Source of the DNA: Mycolicibacterium hodleri
GTDB taxonomy: Bacteria; Actinomycetota; Actinomycetes; Mycobacteriales; Mycobacteriaceae
Assembly: GCF_025822245.1 (NCBI RefSeq)
Contig: NZ_JACKTL010000026.1
Span: 466,697-530,696 of the forward strand
Length of the DNA stretch: 64,000 nt
Direction: 5' to 3'
The translations under genes were made by a program, and so were the position numbers. A model generated the notes under the pieces. That model searched no databases. It had not been told where the DNA came from and was given only the letters and a program-made list of their open reading frames with translations. This document shows positions 1-9,805 of the stretch, piece after piece (position 1 is the first letter of the stretch; the number at the start of each line of letters is the position of its first letter).

Positions 1-203
1 TTTTGGTGGCCACCGGTCGCAGCAAGGCCGAGGCCGTCCACCACCTGGTCGAAGGCGCCGTCAGCGCCATGTGGCCCGCGACCATCCTGCAGCACCATCC
101 GCACGCCACGGTGCTGCTCGACGACGCCGCCGCCCGCCGACTTCAGCTGGTCGACTACTACCGCGAGACCTATCGCTCGAAGCCCGCCTGGCAAGGCATC
201 TGA
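1..203 (+). CDS. nagB: Glucosamine-6-phosphate deaminase, C-terminal fragment (cut by window edge)
   Basis: Only the last 67 or so codons are present, because the gene enters from the left edge. The visible tail has the features I recognise from the NagB C-terminus: an ATGRSKAEAV loop, then EGAVSAMWPATILQ, HPHATVLLD and a final DYYRETY helix. NagB converts glucosamine-6-phosphate to fructose-6-phosphate and ammonia in the cytoplasm. Its TGA is followed at once by the GTG start of nagA, so the two are almost certainly cotranscribed, which is the usual order for N-acetylglucosamine use. The upstream part and any regulator lie outside the window. Confidence 0.85.
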   Translation, partial: LVATGRSKAEAVHHLVEGAVSAMWPATILQHHPHATVLLDDAAARRLQLVDYYRETYRSKPAWQGI

Positions 204-1349
204 GTGCTGCTTGCCGCCGACACCCTGCTCACCGGTCGAGAACTGTTGCGGCCCGGCTGGATCGAGGTCGTCGACGGTGTCGTCCGGGCCGTCGGCGGTG
301 GTCGCGCTCCGCGGCCCGTCGACCGCGACCTGGGCGCCGTCACGCTCGTCCCCGGCTTCGTCGACACCCACCTGCATGGCGGCGGGGGAGCCAACTTCAC
401 CGCGGCCACCCACGTGGAGACGGCGACCGCGGTCGACCTGCATCGCCGGCACGGCAGCACCACCCTCGTGTCCTCCCTCGTCACCGCCGGCCCCGACGAA
501 TTGCTCAGGCAGGTAACGGGATTGGCCGACGACGTCCGCACCGGCCTGATCGACGGCATTCACCTGGAGGGGCCGTGGCTGTCCACCAAGAGGTGCGGTG
601 CACACCAGCCCGCCCTGATGCGTGACCCGGACCCCGACGAGGTCGACCGCGTGCTGGAGGCGGGCGGGGGGGCCGTCCGAATGGTCACCATCGCCCCGGA
701 GCGTGAGGGCGCGCTCGCGGCGATCCGGCAGTTCGTGGCCGCCGGGGTGGTGGCGGCCGTGGGCCACACCGAGGCGACGTACGACCAGACGCGGGCGGCC
801 GTCGACGCGGGTGCGACGGTCGGCACCCACCTGTTCAACGCGATGCGTCCCGTCGACCGCCGCGAGCCGGGGCCGGTCGTCGCACTCCTCGACGACCCGC
901 GGGTGACCGTCGAGGTGATCGCCGACGGCGTTCACCTCGCGCCCGCGATCTACCGCCACGTGACGCGCAGCGTGGGGCCCGACCGGGTGTCGCTGGTGAC
1001 CGACGCTATGGCGGCGACCGGGATGGCCGACGGTCGCTACCATTTGGGGCCTCTGGCCGTGGACGTCGTCGACGGAGTCGCGTCGGTGGCGGGAACGGAC
1101 ACCATCGCGGGCAGCACGGCGACGATGGACCGGGTGTTCCGGTTCGCCGTCGAGCACTGCGGACTACCCCGTGACACGGCATTGGACCTGGCCGTGTGCC
1201 AGGCGTCGGTCAATCCCGCGCGCGCGCTCGGCCTGTCGGCCGGCAGTCTGGTTGTCGGGGCGAAAGCCGATGTGGCAGTGCTGGACTCAGAGCTTCGGGT
1301 GGTCGGCGTGCTGCACCGCGGTTCCTGGGTCACCGAACCCGCGAGCTAG
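204..1349 (+). CDS. nagA: N-acetylglucosamine-6-phosphate deacetylase
   Basis: A 381-residue cytoplasmic amidohydrolase that removes acetate from GlcNAc-6-phosphate, feeding NagB. The family signature residues are visible: the HLH pair (His56, His58), the metal-binding Glu122 in HLEGPW, His188 in VGHTEATY, His209 in THLFNAM, and the catalytic Asp267 in [10 protein letters not shown]. Length matches the family. The start is GTG with zero spacing from the nagB stop, so translation is probably coupled. The last 63 bp overlap the 3' end of the convergent symporter gene on the other strand, so transcripts of the two genes should be complementary there. Confidence 0.93.
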   Translation: MLLAADTLLTGRELLRPGWIEVVDGVVRAVGGGRAPRPVDRDLGAVTLVPGFVDTHLHGGGGANFTAATHVETATAVDLHRRHGSTTLVSSLVTAGPDELLRQVTGLADDVRTGLIDGIHLEGPWLSTKRCGAHQPALMRDPDPDEVDRVLEAGGGAVRMVTIAPEREGALAAIRQFVAAGVVAAVGHTEATYDQTRAAVDAGATVGTHLFNAMRPVDRREPGPVVALLDDPRVTVEVIADGVHLAPAIYRHVTRSVGPDRVSLVTDAMAATGMADGRYHLGPLAVDVVDGVASVAGTDTIAGSTATMDRVFRFAVEHCGLPRDTALDLAVCQASVNPARALGLSAGSLVVGAKADVAVLDSELRVVGVLHRGSWVTEPAS

Positions 1350-2630
1350 CGGCCGGTTCGCGGTCTCGCGCATGGTGAGCACCGTCGCCAGGGTCACCAC
1401 CGCGGCCACGATCACGTAGTAGGCGGGTGCGACGGCGTTGCCGGTCCGGTCGGTCAGCCACGTCGCGACGTACGGCGCCGTGCCGCCGAACAGGGCGACC
1501 GAGACGTTGTAGCCGATCGAGTAGCCGGTGGAACGCACCCGCGTCGGGAACAGCTCGGCCCCGGCGGCCAGGGACGCCGAGACGAACACCGCCTCGAGGG
1601 CGGCCAACCCTGCATGCGCGGCGACGGCCGCCCCCAGGGACCCGCTGTTGAGCAGGGTGAACAGTGGATAGGCGAAGACCGCGAAGCCGACGGCGCCGGC
1701 GATCAGTAGCGGTTTACGGCCGATCCGGTCCGACAGTGCCGCCAGCGGCAGTATCAGGACCAAGGCGACGACGCTGGCCACCGTGATCGACACGAAGGCG
1801 TCGGTCTTGGTGAATCCGAGCGTCTTGGTAAAATAGGTGGGCAGATAGGTGAACACGACGTAGAAGCCCACGTTGTGGATCACGACCAGGCCGATGATCT
1901 GGAGAATGGGCCGCCACGCCGTGCGGATCGCCTCTCGCAGTGGGGAGTCGGCCACCTCGCCGCTGTCTCGGAGGCTTTCGAACTCGGGGGTGTCGCGCAG
2001 CCGCAGCCGGATGTACAAGCCGACCGCGCCGAGCACGCCCGCGATGAGGAACGGGATGCGCCACCCGTAGTCGTTCATCGCGTCCTCGGACAGGACCGCC
2101 TCGAGCGCGGTGACGGTGACCGACCCGAGCAGGAAGCCGACGACCACCGACCACACCAGGAAGGCGACGACCAGACCGCGGTGCCGCGTCGGGGCGAATT
2201 CGGCGAGAAAGCATGCACCGCTGCCATATTCGCCACCGGCCGAGAAGCCCTGCACGCAGCGCAGCAGTACCAACAGCAGCGGCGCCGCGACCCCGATCGA
2301 CTCGTAGCTCGGCACCAGCCCGATGCCGAGCGTGGACAGCGACATCAGCACGACCACGATCGCCAACACGCGCTTGCGGCCGATCCGGTCGCCGAGCGGG
2401 CCGAAGAAGAATCCGCCGAGTGGACGCATGAAGAACGCCACCGCGAAGACCGCGAACGTGCTGAGTAGTGCGGCGGTGCCGTTGACCGACGGGAAGAACT
2501 TGTCGGCGATGTAGGTGGCCAGGAACCCGTAGATCGCGAAGTCGTACCACTCGACGGTGTTTCCGATCCCCGCTCCGACGACCGCTTGGCGGAGCGAGCC
2601 CGGCTCGACCTCGGTCGCCGCTGTGCTCAT
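1287..2630 (-). CDS. MFS transporter, metabolite:H+ symporter (MHS) subfamily
   Basis: Predicted 447-residue inner-membrane secondary transporter with about twelve hydrophobic segments. The N-terminal EWYDF motif just before TM1 and the loop motif [11 protein letters not shown] between TM2 and TM3 are characteristic of the MHS branch (ProP, KgtP and ShiA relatives), which takes up small organic acids or zwitterions by proton symport. An upstream in-frame extension exists, but the start at 2630 (MSTAATEV) is chosen because the extension is low-complexity and has no family similarity. The gene converges on nagA, overlapping it by 63 bp, and diverges from the amidase-fold lipoprotein gene across 142 bp. 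Substrate cannot be told from sequence. Confidence 0.85.
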   Translation of the reverse strand: MSTAATEVEPGSLRQAVVGAGIGNTVEWYDFAIYGFLATYIADKFFPSVNGTAALLSTFAVFAVAFFMRPLGGFFFGPLGDRIGRKRVLAIVVVLMSLSTLGIGLVPSYESIGVAAPLLLVLLRCVQGFSAGGEYGSGACFLAEFAPTRHRGLVVAFLVWSVVVGFLLGSVTVTALEAVLSEDAMNDYGWRIPFLIAGVLGAVGLYIRLRLRDTPEFESLRDSGEVADSPLREAIRTAWRPILQIIGLVVIHNVGFYVVFTYLPTYFTKTLGFTKTDAFVSITVASVVALVLILPLAALSDRIGRKPLLIAGAVGFAVFAYPLFTLLNSGSLGAAVAAHAGLAALEAVFVSASLAAGAELFPTRVRSTGYSIGYNVSVALFGGTAPYVATWLTDRTGNAVAPAYYVIVAAVVTLATVLTMRETANRPLARGFGDPGTAVQHADHPKL

Positions 2631-2772
2631 GGCGCCTGACTTCCCCCGCGCGGCGTCGAGTAACCCCGTTCGGCGCACGTCGCGAGCCGTTACCTCCCAG
2701 CAACTTCCCAGAAACGCAGTGGGGGAATCCCTCCGTGGATCGCTTCGCCCGTCGACGAGCTGGGAGCTCTCC

Positions 2773-4140
2773 ATGACCGATTCACTGGCCGAACACGCCG
2801 CCGAGACCATCGCCCGCGGCATCGGCCGCAGGGGGTTCGCGCAGGCGGTGGCCGGTGTCGTCGCCGGCGTGGGCATCGCGGGCACCGCGGCAGCGTGTTC
2901 GTCGGCGACCGGGGGCGGCAGCGGCGTCACCCCGTCGAGCCCGGCGGCGGCGGGCAACGGCCCGATCCTTCAGCCGGGCAGCGGGGATCGCCCCGGTGAC
3001 CACTATCTGAGCTCGGAGGTCGACCAGGTGCTGTGGGGCTACGTGCCGACCGTGGAATCGCAGTCGGTGTTGCAGATGAAGTCGGGCCAGACCGTCACCG
3101 TCGACACGGTGTCGCACGAGGGAATCCTGGAGGACCAGGGCCGAAATCCCGTGAAGTACTTCGGCTCTCACGGGGTTGCGGAGTCCGACGTCCTTCGTGA
3201 CGCGGTGGACGTCGCGTCGGGATACGACCGCACGCCACGCAACTTCGACGTGGACGGCCCACACGTCGTCACCGGCCCGATCTTCGTCGAGGGCGCCCAG
3301 CCCGGCGACGTGCTGAAGATCGAGACGCTCGAAGCCACCCCGAGGGTTCCGTACGGCGTGGTGTCGAGCCGCCACGGCAAGGGCGCGCTCGGAGTGGCGG
3401 CCGACGGGGCGCCGCCGGCGGGCATCACACTCGACGAGGTGATGCCACCCCTGGCCACCGACGGCAGGAAGACCAAGAACCCAGCCCAGTACGGCAACGT
3501 CTCCACCTTCACCGCCGTCGAGGACGGCCACGGCGTCATGCCGTTCGGCAATGCCGCCGTTCGCTTTCCACTGCGGCCGTTCATGGGCATGATGGGCGTC
3601 GCCTACGCCAGCGCGCCGGGCCTGACCTCGCCCAACGCGAACTCGATCCCACCCACCCTCGGTGGCGGGAACATCGACATCGGCCTGCTGGGTCCCGGCT
3701 CGACGTTCTATCTGCCCGTGTTCGCCGAGGGTGCCCTGTTCTACGTCGGCGATCCCCATTTGGCGATGGGCGACGGCGAAGTTGCCCTGACGGCGATGGA
3801 GGGAGCCCTGCGCGGCACCTTTCGTCTGACGGTCTGCAAGAAGGGCAGTGGTGACGCACCGTCGGTCGCGTATGCCTACCCGTTTGCCGAGAACGCAGAC
3901 GCCTGGATCCCGATTGGACTGTCCGATCCCGACGGCGCGGCCAACGGCCAAGGCAACGACCTCGACGTCGCGATGCGACGCGCCGTCGTCAACGCGTTGA
4001 ACTTCCTCCAGGACGACCGCGGCATGGATCGTCCGACCGCATACGCCTACCTGTCGGCCGCGGCGAACTTCTCCGTCAGCCAGGTGGTCGACAAGACCGT
4101 CGGCGTGCACGCACAGATCCCCAAGGCGCACTTCGGGTAG
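2773..4140 (+). CDS. Exported acetamidase/formamidase-family lipoprotein
   Basis: Predicted 455 residues. The first 45 residues look like an export signal: a twin-arginine stretch (GRRGF), a hydrophobic Ala/Gly/Val segment, and a lipobox-like AAAC. The mature part carries acetamidase/formamidase (FmdA/AmdA) fold features, for example [20 protein letters not shown] and a C-terminal [19 protein letters not shown]. Those enzymes hydrolyse short amides to ammonia and the acid, and most are cytoplasmic, so an exported lipid-anchored version is unusual. The start at 2773 is chosen because GGGAG lies 6 bp upstream and longer starts lack similarity. The divergent MHS transporter may import a product. 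Enzymatic activity is inferred from fold only. Confidence 0.75.
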   Translation: MTDSLAEHAAETIARGIGRRGFAQAVAGVVAGVGIAGTAAACSSATGGGSGVTPSSPAAAGNGPILQPGSGDRPGDHYLSSEVDQVLWGYVPTVESQSVLQMKSGQTVTVDTVSHEGILEDQGRNPVKYFGSHGVAESDVLRDAVDVASGYDRTPRNFDVDGPHVVTGPIFVEGAQPGDVLKIETLEATPRVPYGVVSSRHGKGALGVAADGAPPAGITLDEVMPPLATDGRKTKNPAQYGNVSTFTAVEDGHGVMPFGNAAVRFPLRPFMGMMGVAYASAPGLTSPNANSIPPTLGGGNIDIGLLGPGSTFYLPVFAEGALFYVGDPHLAMGDGEVALTAMEGALRGTFRLTVCKKGSGDAPSVAYAYPFAENADAWIPIGLSDPDGAANGQGNDLDVAMRRAVVNALNFLQDDRGMDRPTAYAYLSAAANFSVSQVVDKTVGVHAQIPKAHFG

Positions 4141-4243
4141 CGGTTGACGGCCGCGTCGAAATCGACTCACCGGTCGGCGAACATCGTTCTACCCCCGAAC
4201 CGTTGACCGCCTGCGGTTACGATCGCGGCTGGGGGTGAACGCC

Positions 4244-5515
4244 ATGACCACGACGCCGGTCCTGCAGTCCGCGCTGGACGCGCGGGCGTCCGCGGGGTGG
4301 CTGCGGCGATTCGCCCGCACCACCCCCGGCGTGATCGGTCTGGTTGCCGTCGTCGTCGCGGCGTCGTGTGTGATCGCCGGCGTCGTCGTCGGCGGACAGC
4401 TCGACGGTCGCATCGCCACCAGCGATCGGATCCTCGACCACTCGGAGCCGTTCGCGTACTCCGCGCAAAAGCTCTATGCCGCACTCTCGGCCGCCGACGC
4501 GGCCGCTGCGACCGAGTATCTGTCCGGCGGGCTCGAGACGGCCCCCATGCGGGCGCGTTACCAACAGGCCCTCGCCGACGCCGCCGAGGCGTTGACCGAC
4601 GCCACGCTGGGCGCGAGCGACGCGCAGACGCGCACGGCGCTGGCGCAAATCTCGGCCGAGCTGGCTGCCTACACCGGGCAGGTCGAGTCGGCCCGGGCCA
4701 ACAACCGGCAAGGCTTCGCGGTCGGCGCCGCCTACTTCCGGGAAGCGTCTTCGTCGATGCAGACCTCGATGCTGCCCAGCGCCGAGCGGGTCTACACCGG
4801 AGCCCTCGCCGCGGTCGACGACGACCAGCGCGCGGTGGCCGCGCTGCCCTGGGTCGGGCTCGTGCTGCTGGCCATCGTCCTGGTCCTGGTCGTCGTCGGC
4901 TCGTGGATCCTCGTCGGGCGGACCAACCGGCAATTCAACCGGGGACTGGTGGCCGCGGCGGTCGCCGTCGTGCTGGTGATCGGGTGGATCGTGGTGGCCA
5001 ACGGGTTCGCGGCGCACGGCGTCGAGCTGAGCCGCCGCGACGGCACACATCGGTTCGAAGAGCTCGCCGACGCCCGCGTCCTCGCCCAAAAGGCCAGGAC
5101 CGACGAGACCCTCCAGCTCATCTCGCGCGGTGACATCACCGCGGGGGAGAAGTCCTTCGGCGACCGCATCGGCCAGCTGACCGCCCTCCTCCGCGACGAG
5201 CCCGTGGCGTCCGACCTCGTCGCCGCGTGGACGACCAGCCACGGCAAGCAGGTCGAGCTCTATCAGAGCGGTGACTATCCCGGAGCGCTTGCCCAGGCCA
5301 TCGGACCCGATCCGGGCGGCTCGGCAGCGCAGTTCGGCGCCGTCGAGACGACGTTGAACGACGCCATCGAGCAGACCCGCACCACCCTGCGCGACGACGT
5401 CGGCGCGGCAGGCAGCAGCCTGTCGTGGAGTCCTACCGGCACGTTGGTGCTGATGGTGCTCGCCGCCGCGGCCGCCGTCGCGGGTCTGTGGCCGCGGCTC
5501 AAGGAGTTCCTGTGA
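4244..5515 (+). CDS. glnX: GlnX-like membrane sensor protein
   Basis: Predicted 423 residues with four hydrophobic segments: one near the N-terminus, two close together around residues 200-255, and one at the extreme C-terminus. Two Ala-rich, mostly helical extracytoplasmic regions lie between them. This architecture, and its position before a glutamine-binding lipoprotein and a PknG-type kinase, match mycobacterial GlnX, which relays amino-acid availability from GlnH to PknG. An in-frame GTG at 4235 is an alternative start; ATG 4244 is preferred because a G-rich ribosome site precedes it. The end overlaps the next gene by 4 bp (GTGA). The wider gene set suggests a paralogue of the classical glnX, so the symbol is by similarity. 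Confidence 0.72.
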   Translation: MTTTPVLQSALDARASAGWLRRFARTTPGVIGLVAVVVAASCVIAGVVVGGQLDGRIATSDRILDHSEPFAYSAQKLYAALSAADAAAATEYLSGGLETAPMRARYQQALADAAEALTDATLGASDAQTRTALAQISAELAAYTGQVESARANNRQGFAVGAAYFREASSSMQTSMLPSAERVYTGALAAVDDDQRAVAALPWVGLVLLAIVLVLVVVGSWILVGRTNRQFNRGLVAAAVAVVLVIGWIVVANGFAAHGVELSRRDGTHRFEELADARVLAQKARTDETLQLISRGDITAGEKSFGDRIGQLTALLRDEPVASDLVAAWTTSHGKQVELYQSGDYPGALAQAIGPDPGGSAAQFGAVETTLNDAIEQTRTTLRDDVGAAGSSLSWSPTGTLVLMVLAAAAAVAGLWPRLKEFL

Positions 5516-6474
5516 AGGCGCGCATCGCCGCGGCACTGCTCGCCGTCGGCCTCACCGCGGCGTGTGGGACCCCGGGGTCGCCGGCGTCGGTCACGGTCAC
5601 CCCCGTCAACGCCATGCCCGGTGGTGCATCGGAGGTCACCACCGCCCCGACCGCCGCGACCGCGGACTGCGACCGGGAGGCGAGTCTGCGCCCCGGTCCG
5701 CAACCCGCGCCAGGGGCCATGCCGCCCGGCTCGACGATGGCCGACATCCTGGCGCGTGGCCGCCTCGTCGTGGGCGTCGACCAGTCCACCAACCTGTTTG
5801 GCTCGCGTAACCCGGCCACCGGGCAGCTCGAGGGCTTCGACGTCGACCTGGCTCGCGAATTGGCGCGCAGCATCTTCGGTGACCCCAACCGGGCCGACCT
5901 GCGGGTGGTCACCGCGGCGCAGCGGGAGACGGCGCTGCAGGAGGGGCAGGTCGACCTGGTCGTCCGCACCTACTCGATTACGTGCGACCGGAAGAAGAAG
6001 GTCGCCTTCTCCACCCCCTACTACATCGCCAAGCAGCGCATCCTGGCGACGAAGGACTCCGGAATCCACAGTGCCGCAGACCTTTCCGGCAAGCGGGTGT
6101 GCGCGGTGACGGGCACCACCTCGCTGGCCGCGCTGTACGCGCTCAACCCACGGCCGACCCTCTACGGCGTGGGGCAGTGGACCGACTGCCTCGTCATGGT
6201 CCAACAAGGCCAAGTCGACGCCATCAGCACCGACGACGTCGTCCTGTCCGGATTGCTGGCCCAGGACCGGAACAACCTCGAGCTGGTGGGAGCCAGCATC
6301 GGCGACGAACCGTACGGAGTGGGCGTCAAACTGGAGAACCAGGACCTGGTGCGCTTCGTCAACGGCGCCCTCGCGCAAATGCGCGAGGACGGCACGTGGG
6401 AGCGTCTGTATCAGGCCAACCTGCAACAGGTTGGACCCTCGCCCGGCCCGCCGACCGCGCGGTACCAGGATTGA
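5512..6474 (+). CDS. glnH: GlnH-like amino-acid-binding lipoprotein
   Basis: Predicted 320-residue periplasmic solute-binding protein anchored through a lipobox (LTAAC, Cys near residue 19). Family-3 binding-protein features are visible: a RGRLVVGVDQ first strand, a GFDVDLAREL segment, the VDLVVRTYSIT hinge strand, a KKKVAFSTPYY motif and the GKRVCAVTGTTS second-lobe loop. In mycobacteria GlnH binds aspartate, glutamate or asparagine and signals through GlnX to PknG; no ABC permease genes are adjacent here either, which fits a sensing role rather than transport. GTG start inside the glnX stop (4 bp overlap), followed 5 bp later by the next gene. Confidence 0.82.
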   Translation: MKARIAAALLAVGLTAACGTPGSPASVTVTPVNAMPGGASEVTTAPTAATADCDREASLRPGPQPAPGAMPPGSTMADILARGRLVVGVDQSTNLFGSRNPATGQLEGFDVDLARELARSIFGDPNRADLRVVTAAQRETALQEGQVDLVVRTYSITCDRKKKVAFSTPYYIAKQRILATKDSGIHSAADLSGKRVCAVTGTTSLAALYALNPRPTLYGVGQWTDCLVMVQQGQVDAISTDDVVLSGLLAQDRNNLELVGASIGDEPYGVGVKLENQDLVRFVNGALAQMREDGTWERLYQANLQQVGPSPGPPTARYQD

Positions 6475-6479
6475 CCACG

Positions 6480-7619
6480 ATGCTGACCACCGAGGAGATC
6501 GATCGCGAACTCCGGGCGCGCACCGACGAGGTGAACGCGGCCTCGGCCACGCTTCTGGAACTCGACGACCATCCCGGCCTGCAGCACGTGCGACGCTATC
6601 CGCCCGCCGGCGAGACGGCGCGACGGTGGGCGCAGGTGGAGACGTCCCTCGACGGGCTGTGGCAGGACGTGGCCCGAATGACGTCGATCCTGGAGTCGGC
6701 GAAGACCCTGCGGGCCCGGCGCTCCAAGCTCGACGACGACGACCGCCGCGAGTTGACCAGGTGGCTGCGCGACCGCCCGCTCGAGGTCTCGCGTGAACGA
6801 ATCCCGTTGGCGCAGAGGGTGATCACCGGACCCGGTGAGACCGTCGACTACGTGGGCTTGGCCGACATGGCCGCACACCTGCGCAATGCGTACCCCGCCG
6901 TCGTGGACTTCCTCGACGACGTCGACGGCGTCAACTCGCTGATCGCCGACCGGCTCGGACCGCTGCAGCAGCGCCTCGACGAGGCGGGGGCGACCTTCCC
7001 CGACGAGGTGGGCGACCTGCTGGCGGTGTCGGCGACCGATCCGTTGTCGCTGACGTCCCAGGACGTGGAGGCGCGCATTCGGGTGATCGCCACGGAGGTG
7101 GAGCGCAGATCGGCCGAACTCGCCGAACTGGCTGCACTGCGGTCGAATTGGCCCCACGCGCTCGCCGAGACCGCGGCGCGGCTCGACGCGCTGCGCGCCG
7201 GCACCGAGCGGCTGGTTCACGTCCGCGCCCAGGCCGAGCGTGACGTGGTCTCGGGTCCGCTCCCGGTGCACGCCGACGCCGAGCCGGCGCTACGCGCGGA
7301 GCTCGGTGCGATCACCTCACCGGATCCAGCCGCGCTGCGGTCACTCCGGCAGCGGATAGCGACCGCGCAGCGCGTCGTGGCCGAGGACGAGGAGCTGGCC
7401 CAGGGACTGCTGGATCGCCGTGTCGAACTGAAGGGGCGGTTGACGGCCTATCAGGCGAAGGCCGCCAGGCTCGACCTCGGCGAGGATCGAGACCTGCTGG
7501 CGTGCAGCCGCATTGCCTCCGGTCTGCTACACCGGCAACCGTGCGATCTGCGTGCCGTGACCAGGGCGGTCGCGGACTACCAGGAGTTGCTGGTCGAGAA
7601 ACAGGGGAGCGCGAGATGA
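6480..7619 (+). CDS. Uncharacterised helical/coiled-coil protein of the PknG-like operon
   Basis: I do not recognise a family. The predicted protein has 379 residues, is strongly acidic and Ala/Leu/Arg-rich, and has no signal peptide or membrane segment. Heptad-like stretches around residues 1-85 and 180-379 suggest mostly helical, possibly coiled-coil structure. Its ATG lies 5 bp after the GlnH-like stop, and its own stop overlaps the kinase start by 4 bp (ATGA), so it is made in step with both. That placement suggests a scaffold or adaptor between the membrane sensor and the kinase, or a kinase substrate; this is inference from position only. Confidence 0.75.
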   Translation: MLTTEEIDRELRARTDEVNAASATLLELDDHPGLQHVRRYPPAGETARRWAQVETSLDGLWQDVARMTSILESAKTLRARRSKLDDDDRRELTRWLRDRPLEVSRERIPLAQRVITGPGETVDYVGLADMAAHLRNAYPAVVDFLDDVDGVNSLIADRLGPLQQRLDEAGATFPDEVGDLLAVSATDPLSLTSQDVEARIRVIATEVERRSAELAELAALRSNWPHALAETAARLDALRAGTERLVHVRAQAERDVVSGPLPVHADAEPALRAELGAITSPDPAALRSLRQRIATAQRVVAEDEELAQGLLDRRVELKGRLTAYQAKAARLDLGEDRDLLACSRIASGLLHRQPCDLRAVTRAVADYQELLVEKQGSAR

Positions 7620-9805
7620 CCTGCGCCGAACCGGGCTGCACCGGGACCGTCGTCGACGGATACTGCGACGTCTGTGGCACCGCCCCGCCCACGCCGGGGT
7701 CGAGGGCCACCGTGGCGAGTCGGCCCACCGCACGGTCGAAGGGCTCGGCGCGGACCGGCTCGTCGAGGTCGTCCAGCACCCGCGGTCGGCTGGGCGCCGG
7801 TGTGGTGACCATGCCGAGGATTCCGAAGGGGGATCCCGCGGCGGCCATCCTGACCGACCCCAAGGTGCCCGAGGGCAGCCGGTTCTGCGGCAACACCGAC
7901 TGCGGCAAGCCCGTGGGGCGCGGCACCGACGGACACCCGGGCCGGGTCGAGGGCTTCTGCACCCAGTGCGGCACCCGATACTCGTTCGTGCCCAAGCTGT
8001 CTCGCGGCGACCTGGTCGGGGGACAGTACGAGGTGCAGGGTGCCATCGCGCACGGTGGACTCGGCTGGATCTATCTCGCCGTCGACCGCAACGTGCACAA
8101 CCGCTGGGTGGTGCTCAAGGGTCTGATCAACTCCACCGACGCCGACGCGATGGCAGCCGCCGCGGCCGAGGTGCTCACGCTGTCCGAGGTCGAGCATCCG
8201 AACATCGTCCGGATCTACAACTTCGTCGAACACCTGGACGCTGGGGCGACGGCCCCCGTCGGCTACATCGTCATGGAGTACGTCGGAGGCACGTCGCTCA
8301 AGCAGATCCGCAAGGCCCGCAACGCGCCACTGCCACCCGACCAAGCCGTCGCCTACCTCGTCGAGATCGCGCCCGCCGTCGCCTATCTGCACGCCCAGGG
8401 CCTGGCCTACTGTGACTTCAAGCCCGACAACGTGATGCAGACCGACGAGCAGCTCAAGCTGATCGACCTCGGTGCGGTCATCGCGATGGACGACGAGGAG
8501 AGTGCGATCTTCGGGACCGCCGGCTATCAGGCGCCGGAGATCGCCCAGACCGGGCCCACCGTGGCCAGTGACGTCTACACCGTCGGGCGCACCCTTGCCG
8601 TGCTCGTGATGGACGTGCCGCAGGCACACGGCCGCTTCGTCGACGAGTTGCCCGGACCCGACACCATGCCGGTGCTCTCGACGTACGAGTCGTTGCACCG
8701 CGCGATCCTGCGCGCCACCGACGTCGACCCGCTGCGCCGGTTCTCCTCGATCGAGGAGATGGCCGATCAGCTCACCGGCGTGCTGCACGAAATCGCCGCC
8801 ACCGACACGGGAGTCGCGCGTCCACGCCAGTCGAGCTACTTCAGCCCTCAGCGCGAGGTGTACGGCGCCGGCCGAGACGCAGCGGTGAAGCCGGCCCGGA
8901 TCATCGCGGCCCTGCCCGTCCCCGTGGTCGACCCGACCGACTCCGGCGCCGCGCTGCTGGCGACCACCAGCGGCACCACGCCCGCTCGGCTCGAGCACGC
9001 CCTCGACCTCGCCCGCGGTGGCACCAACCAGGGTGCCAGCACGTCGGTCGAGGTCCCGCTGCGGCTGGTGCGCGCGTCGTTGGAGCTCGGTGCCCTGGAC
9101 AAGGCCAGGGCCCGCCTCGCCGAGCTGGATCCGGTGATCGCCGGGGACTGGCGGCTGTCGTGGTACGGCGGGCAGTGCGCCCTCCTCGAGGGTCGATTCG
9201 ACCAGGCGGCAGCAGATTTCGACACCGTTCTGGCCACGTTGCCGGGTGAGCTCGCCCCCAAGCTGGCGCTCGCCGCCACCGCCGAACTGCGCGGCGCCCG
9301 CGAGGACGCGCAGCGGTACTACGAGATGGTGTGGCGGACCGACCGCGGCTACGTCAGCGCCGCCTTTGGTCTGGCGCGGCAACGAGAGCGCGCAGGAGAC
9401 CGGGTCGGCGCCGTCGCGGCGCTCGACCAGATACCTTCTGCCTCTTCGCATTTCACCGATGCCGGCGCCGCCGCGATCGAGATCCTGCTTGACGGGCAGC
9501 CGGCGGAGAAGCTGGACGAAAAGACCCTCGTCGATGTCGACCGGCGAGCCAGCGCTCTGGCGCTGGAGTCGAACGCCAAGCGAGCGTTGCTGCGGCTGCG
9601 CGTGCTGGGTGCCGCACTCGGGTGGCTGGAGGCCGGGCAGCGCACCACCGTCCCTCGCCTGCTCGGCGCGGACTTCACCGTGGCGGGATTGCGCACGGGG
9701 ATGGAGCGCTGCTACCGCGACCTGGCCCGCGAGTCCTCGGGGGTGTGGGAGCGCATCGACCTGGTCGAGAAGGCCAACGCGATCAGACCGAGGACACGGG
9801 TATGA
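7616..9805 (+). CDS. PknG-like serine/threonine protein kinase with two zinc ribbons and a TPR tail
   Basis: Predicted 729 residues, cytosolic. Domains in order: an N-terminal zinc ribbon (Cys3, 8, 17, 20) that classical PknG lacks; a basic Ser/Arg linker; the PknG rubredoxin-like site (Cys91, 96, 115, 118); the kinase domain with the PknG-style loop AHGGLGWIYLA, Lys168 in VVLK, catalytic YCDFKPDN (Asp267, Asn272) and DLG (284-286) in place of DFG; then a TPR-like tail containing LPGELAPKLALAATAEL, nearly identical to PknG. PknG phosphorylates GarA-type FHA proteins to control 2-oxoglutarate metabolism; here an FHA protein and a PP2C phosphatase are in the same operon. The start overlaps the preceding stop (ATGA). 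Probably a paralogue rather than the housekeeping pknG. Confidence 0.9.
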   Translation: MTCAEPGCTGTVVDGYCDVCGTAPPTPGSRATVASRPTARSKGSARTGSSRSSSTRGRLGAGVVTMPRIPKGDPAAAILTDPKVPEGSRFCGNTDCGKPVGRGTDGHPGRVEGFCTQCGTRYSFVPKLSRGDLVGGQYEVQGAIAHGGLGWIYLAVDRNVHNRWVVLKGLINSTDADAMAAAAAEVLTLSEVEHPNIVRIYNFVEHLDAGATAPVGYIVMEYVGGTSLKQIRKARNAPLPPDQAVAYLVEIAPAVAYLHAQGLAYCDFKPDNVMQTDEQLKLIDLGAVIAMDDEESAIFGTAGYQAPEIAQTGPTVASDVYTVGRTLAVLVMDVPQAHGRFVDELPGPDTMPVLSTYESLHRAILRATDVDPLRRFSSIEEMADQLTGVLHEIAATDTGVARPRQSSYFSPQREVYGAGRDAAVKPARIIAALPVPVVDPTDSGAALLATTSGTTPARLEHALDLARGGTNQGASTSVEVPLRLVRASLELGALDKARARLAELDPVIAGDWRLSWYGGQCALLEGRFDQAAADFDTVLATLPGELAPKLALAATAELRGAREDAQRYYEMVWRTDRGYVSAAFGLARQRERAGDRVGAVAALDQIPSASSHFTDAGAAAIEILLDGQPAEKLDEKTLVDVDRRASALALESNAKRALLRLRVLGAALGWLEAGQRTTVPRLLGADFTVAGLRTGMERCYRDLARESSGVWERIDLVEKANAIRPRTRV

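Noticed and set aside
7616..9805. Calling the kinase the housekeeping pknG
   Set aside because: Extra N-terminal ribbon and different gene neighbourhood (PP2C, VWA, FHA) argue for a paralogue; orthology cannot be settled without the genome.
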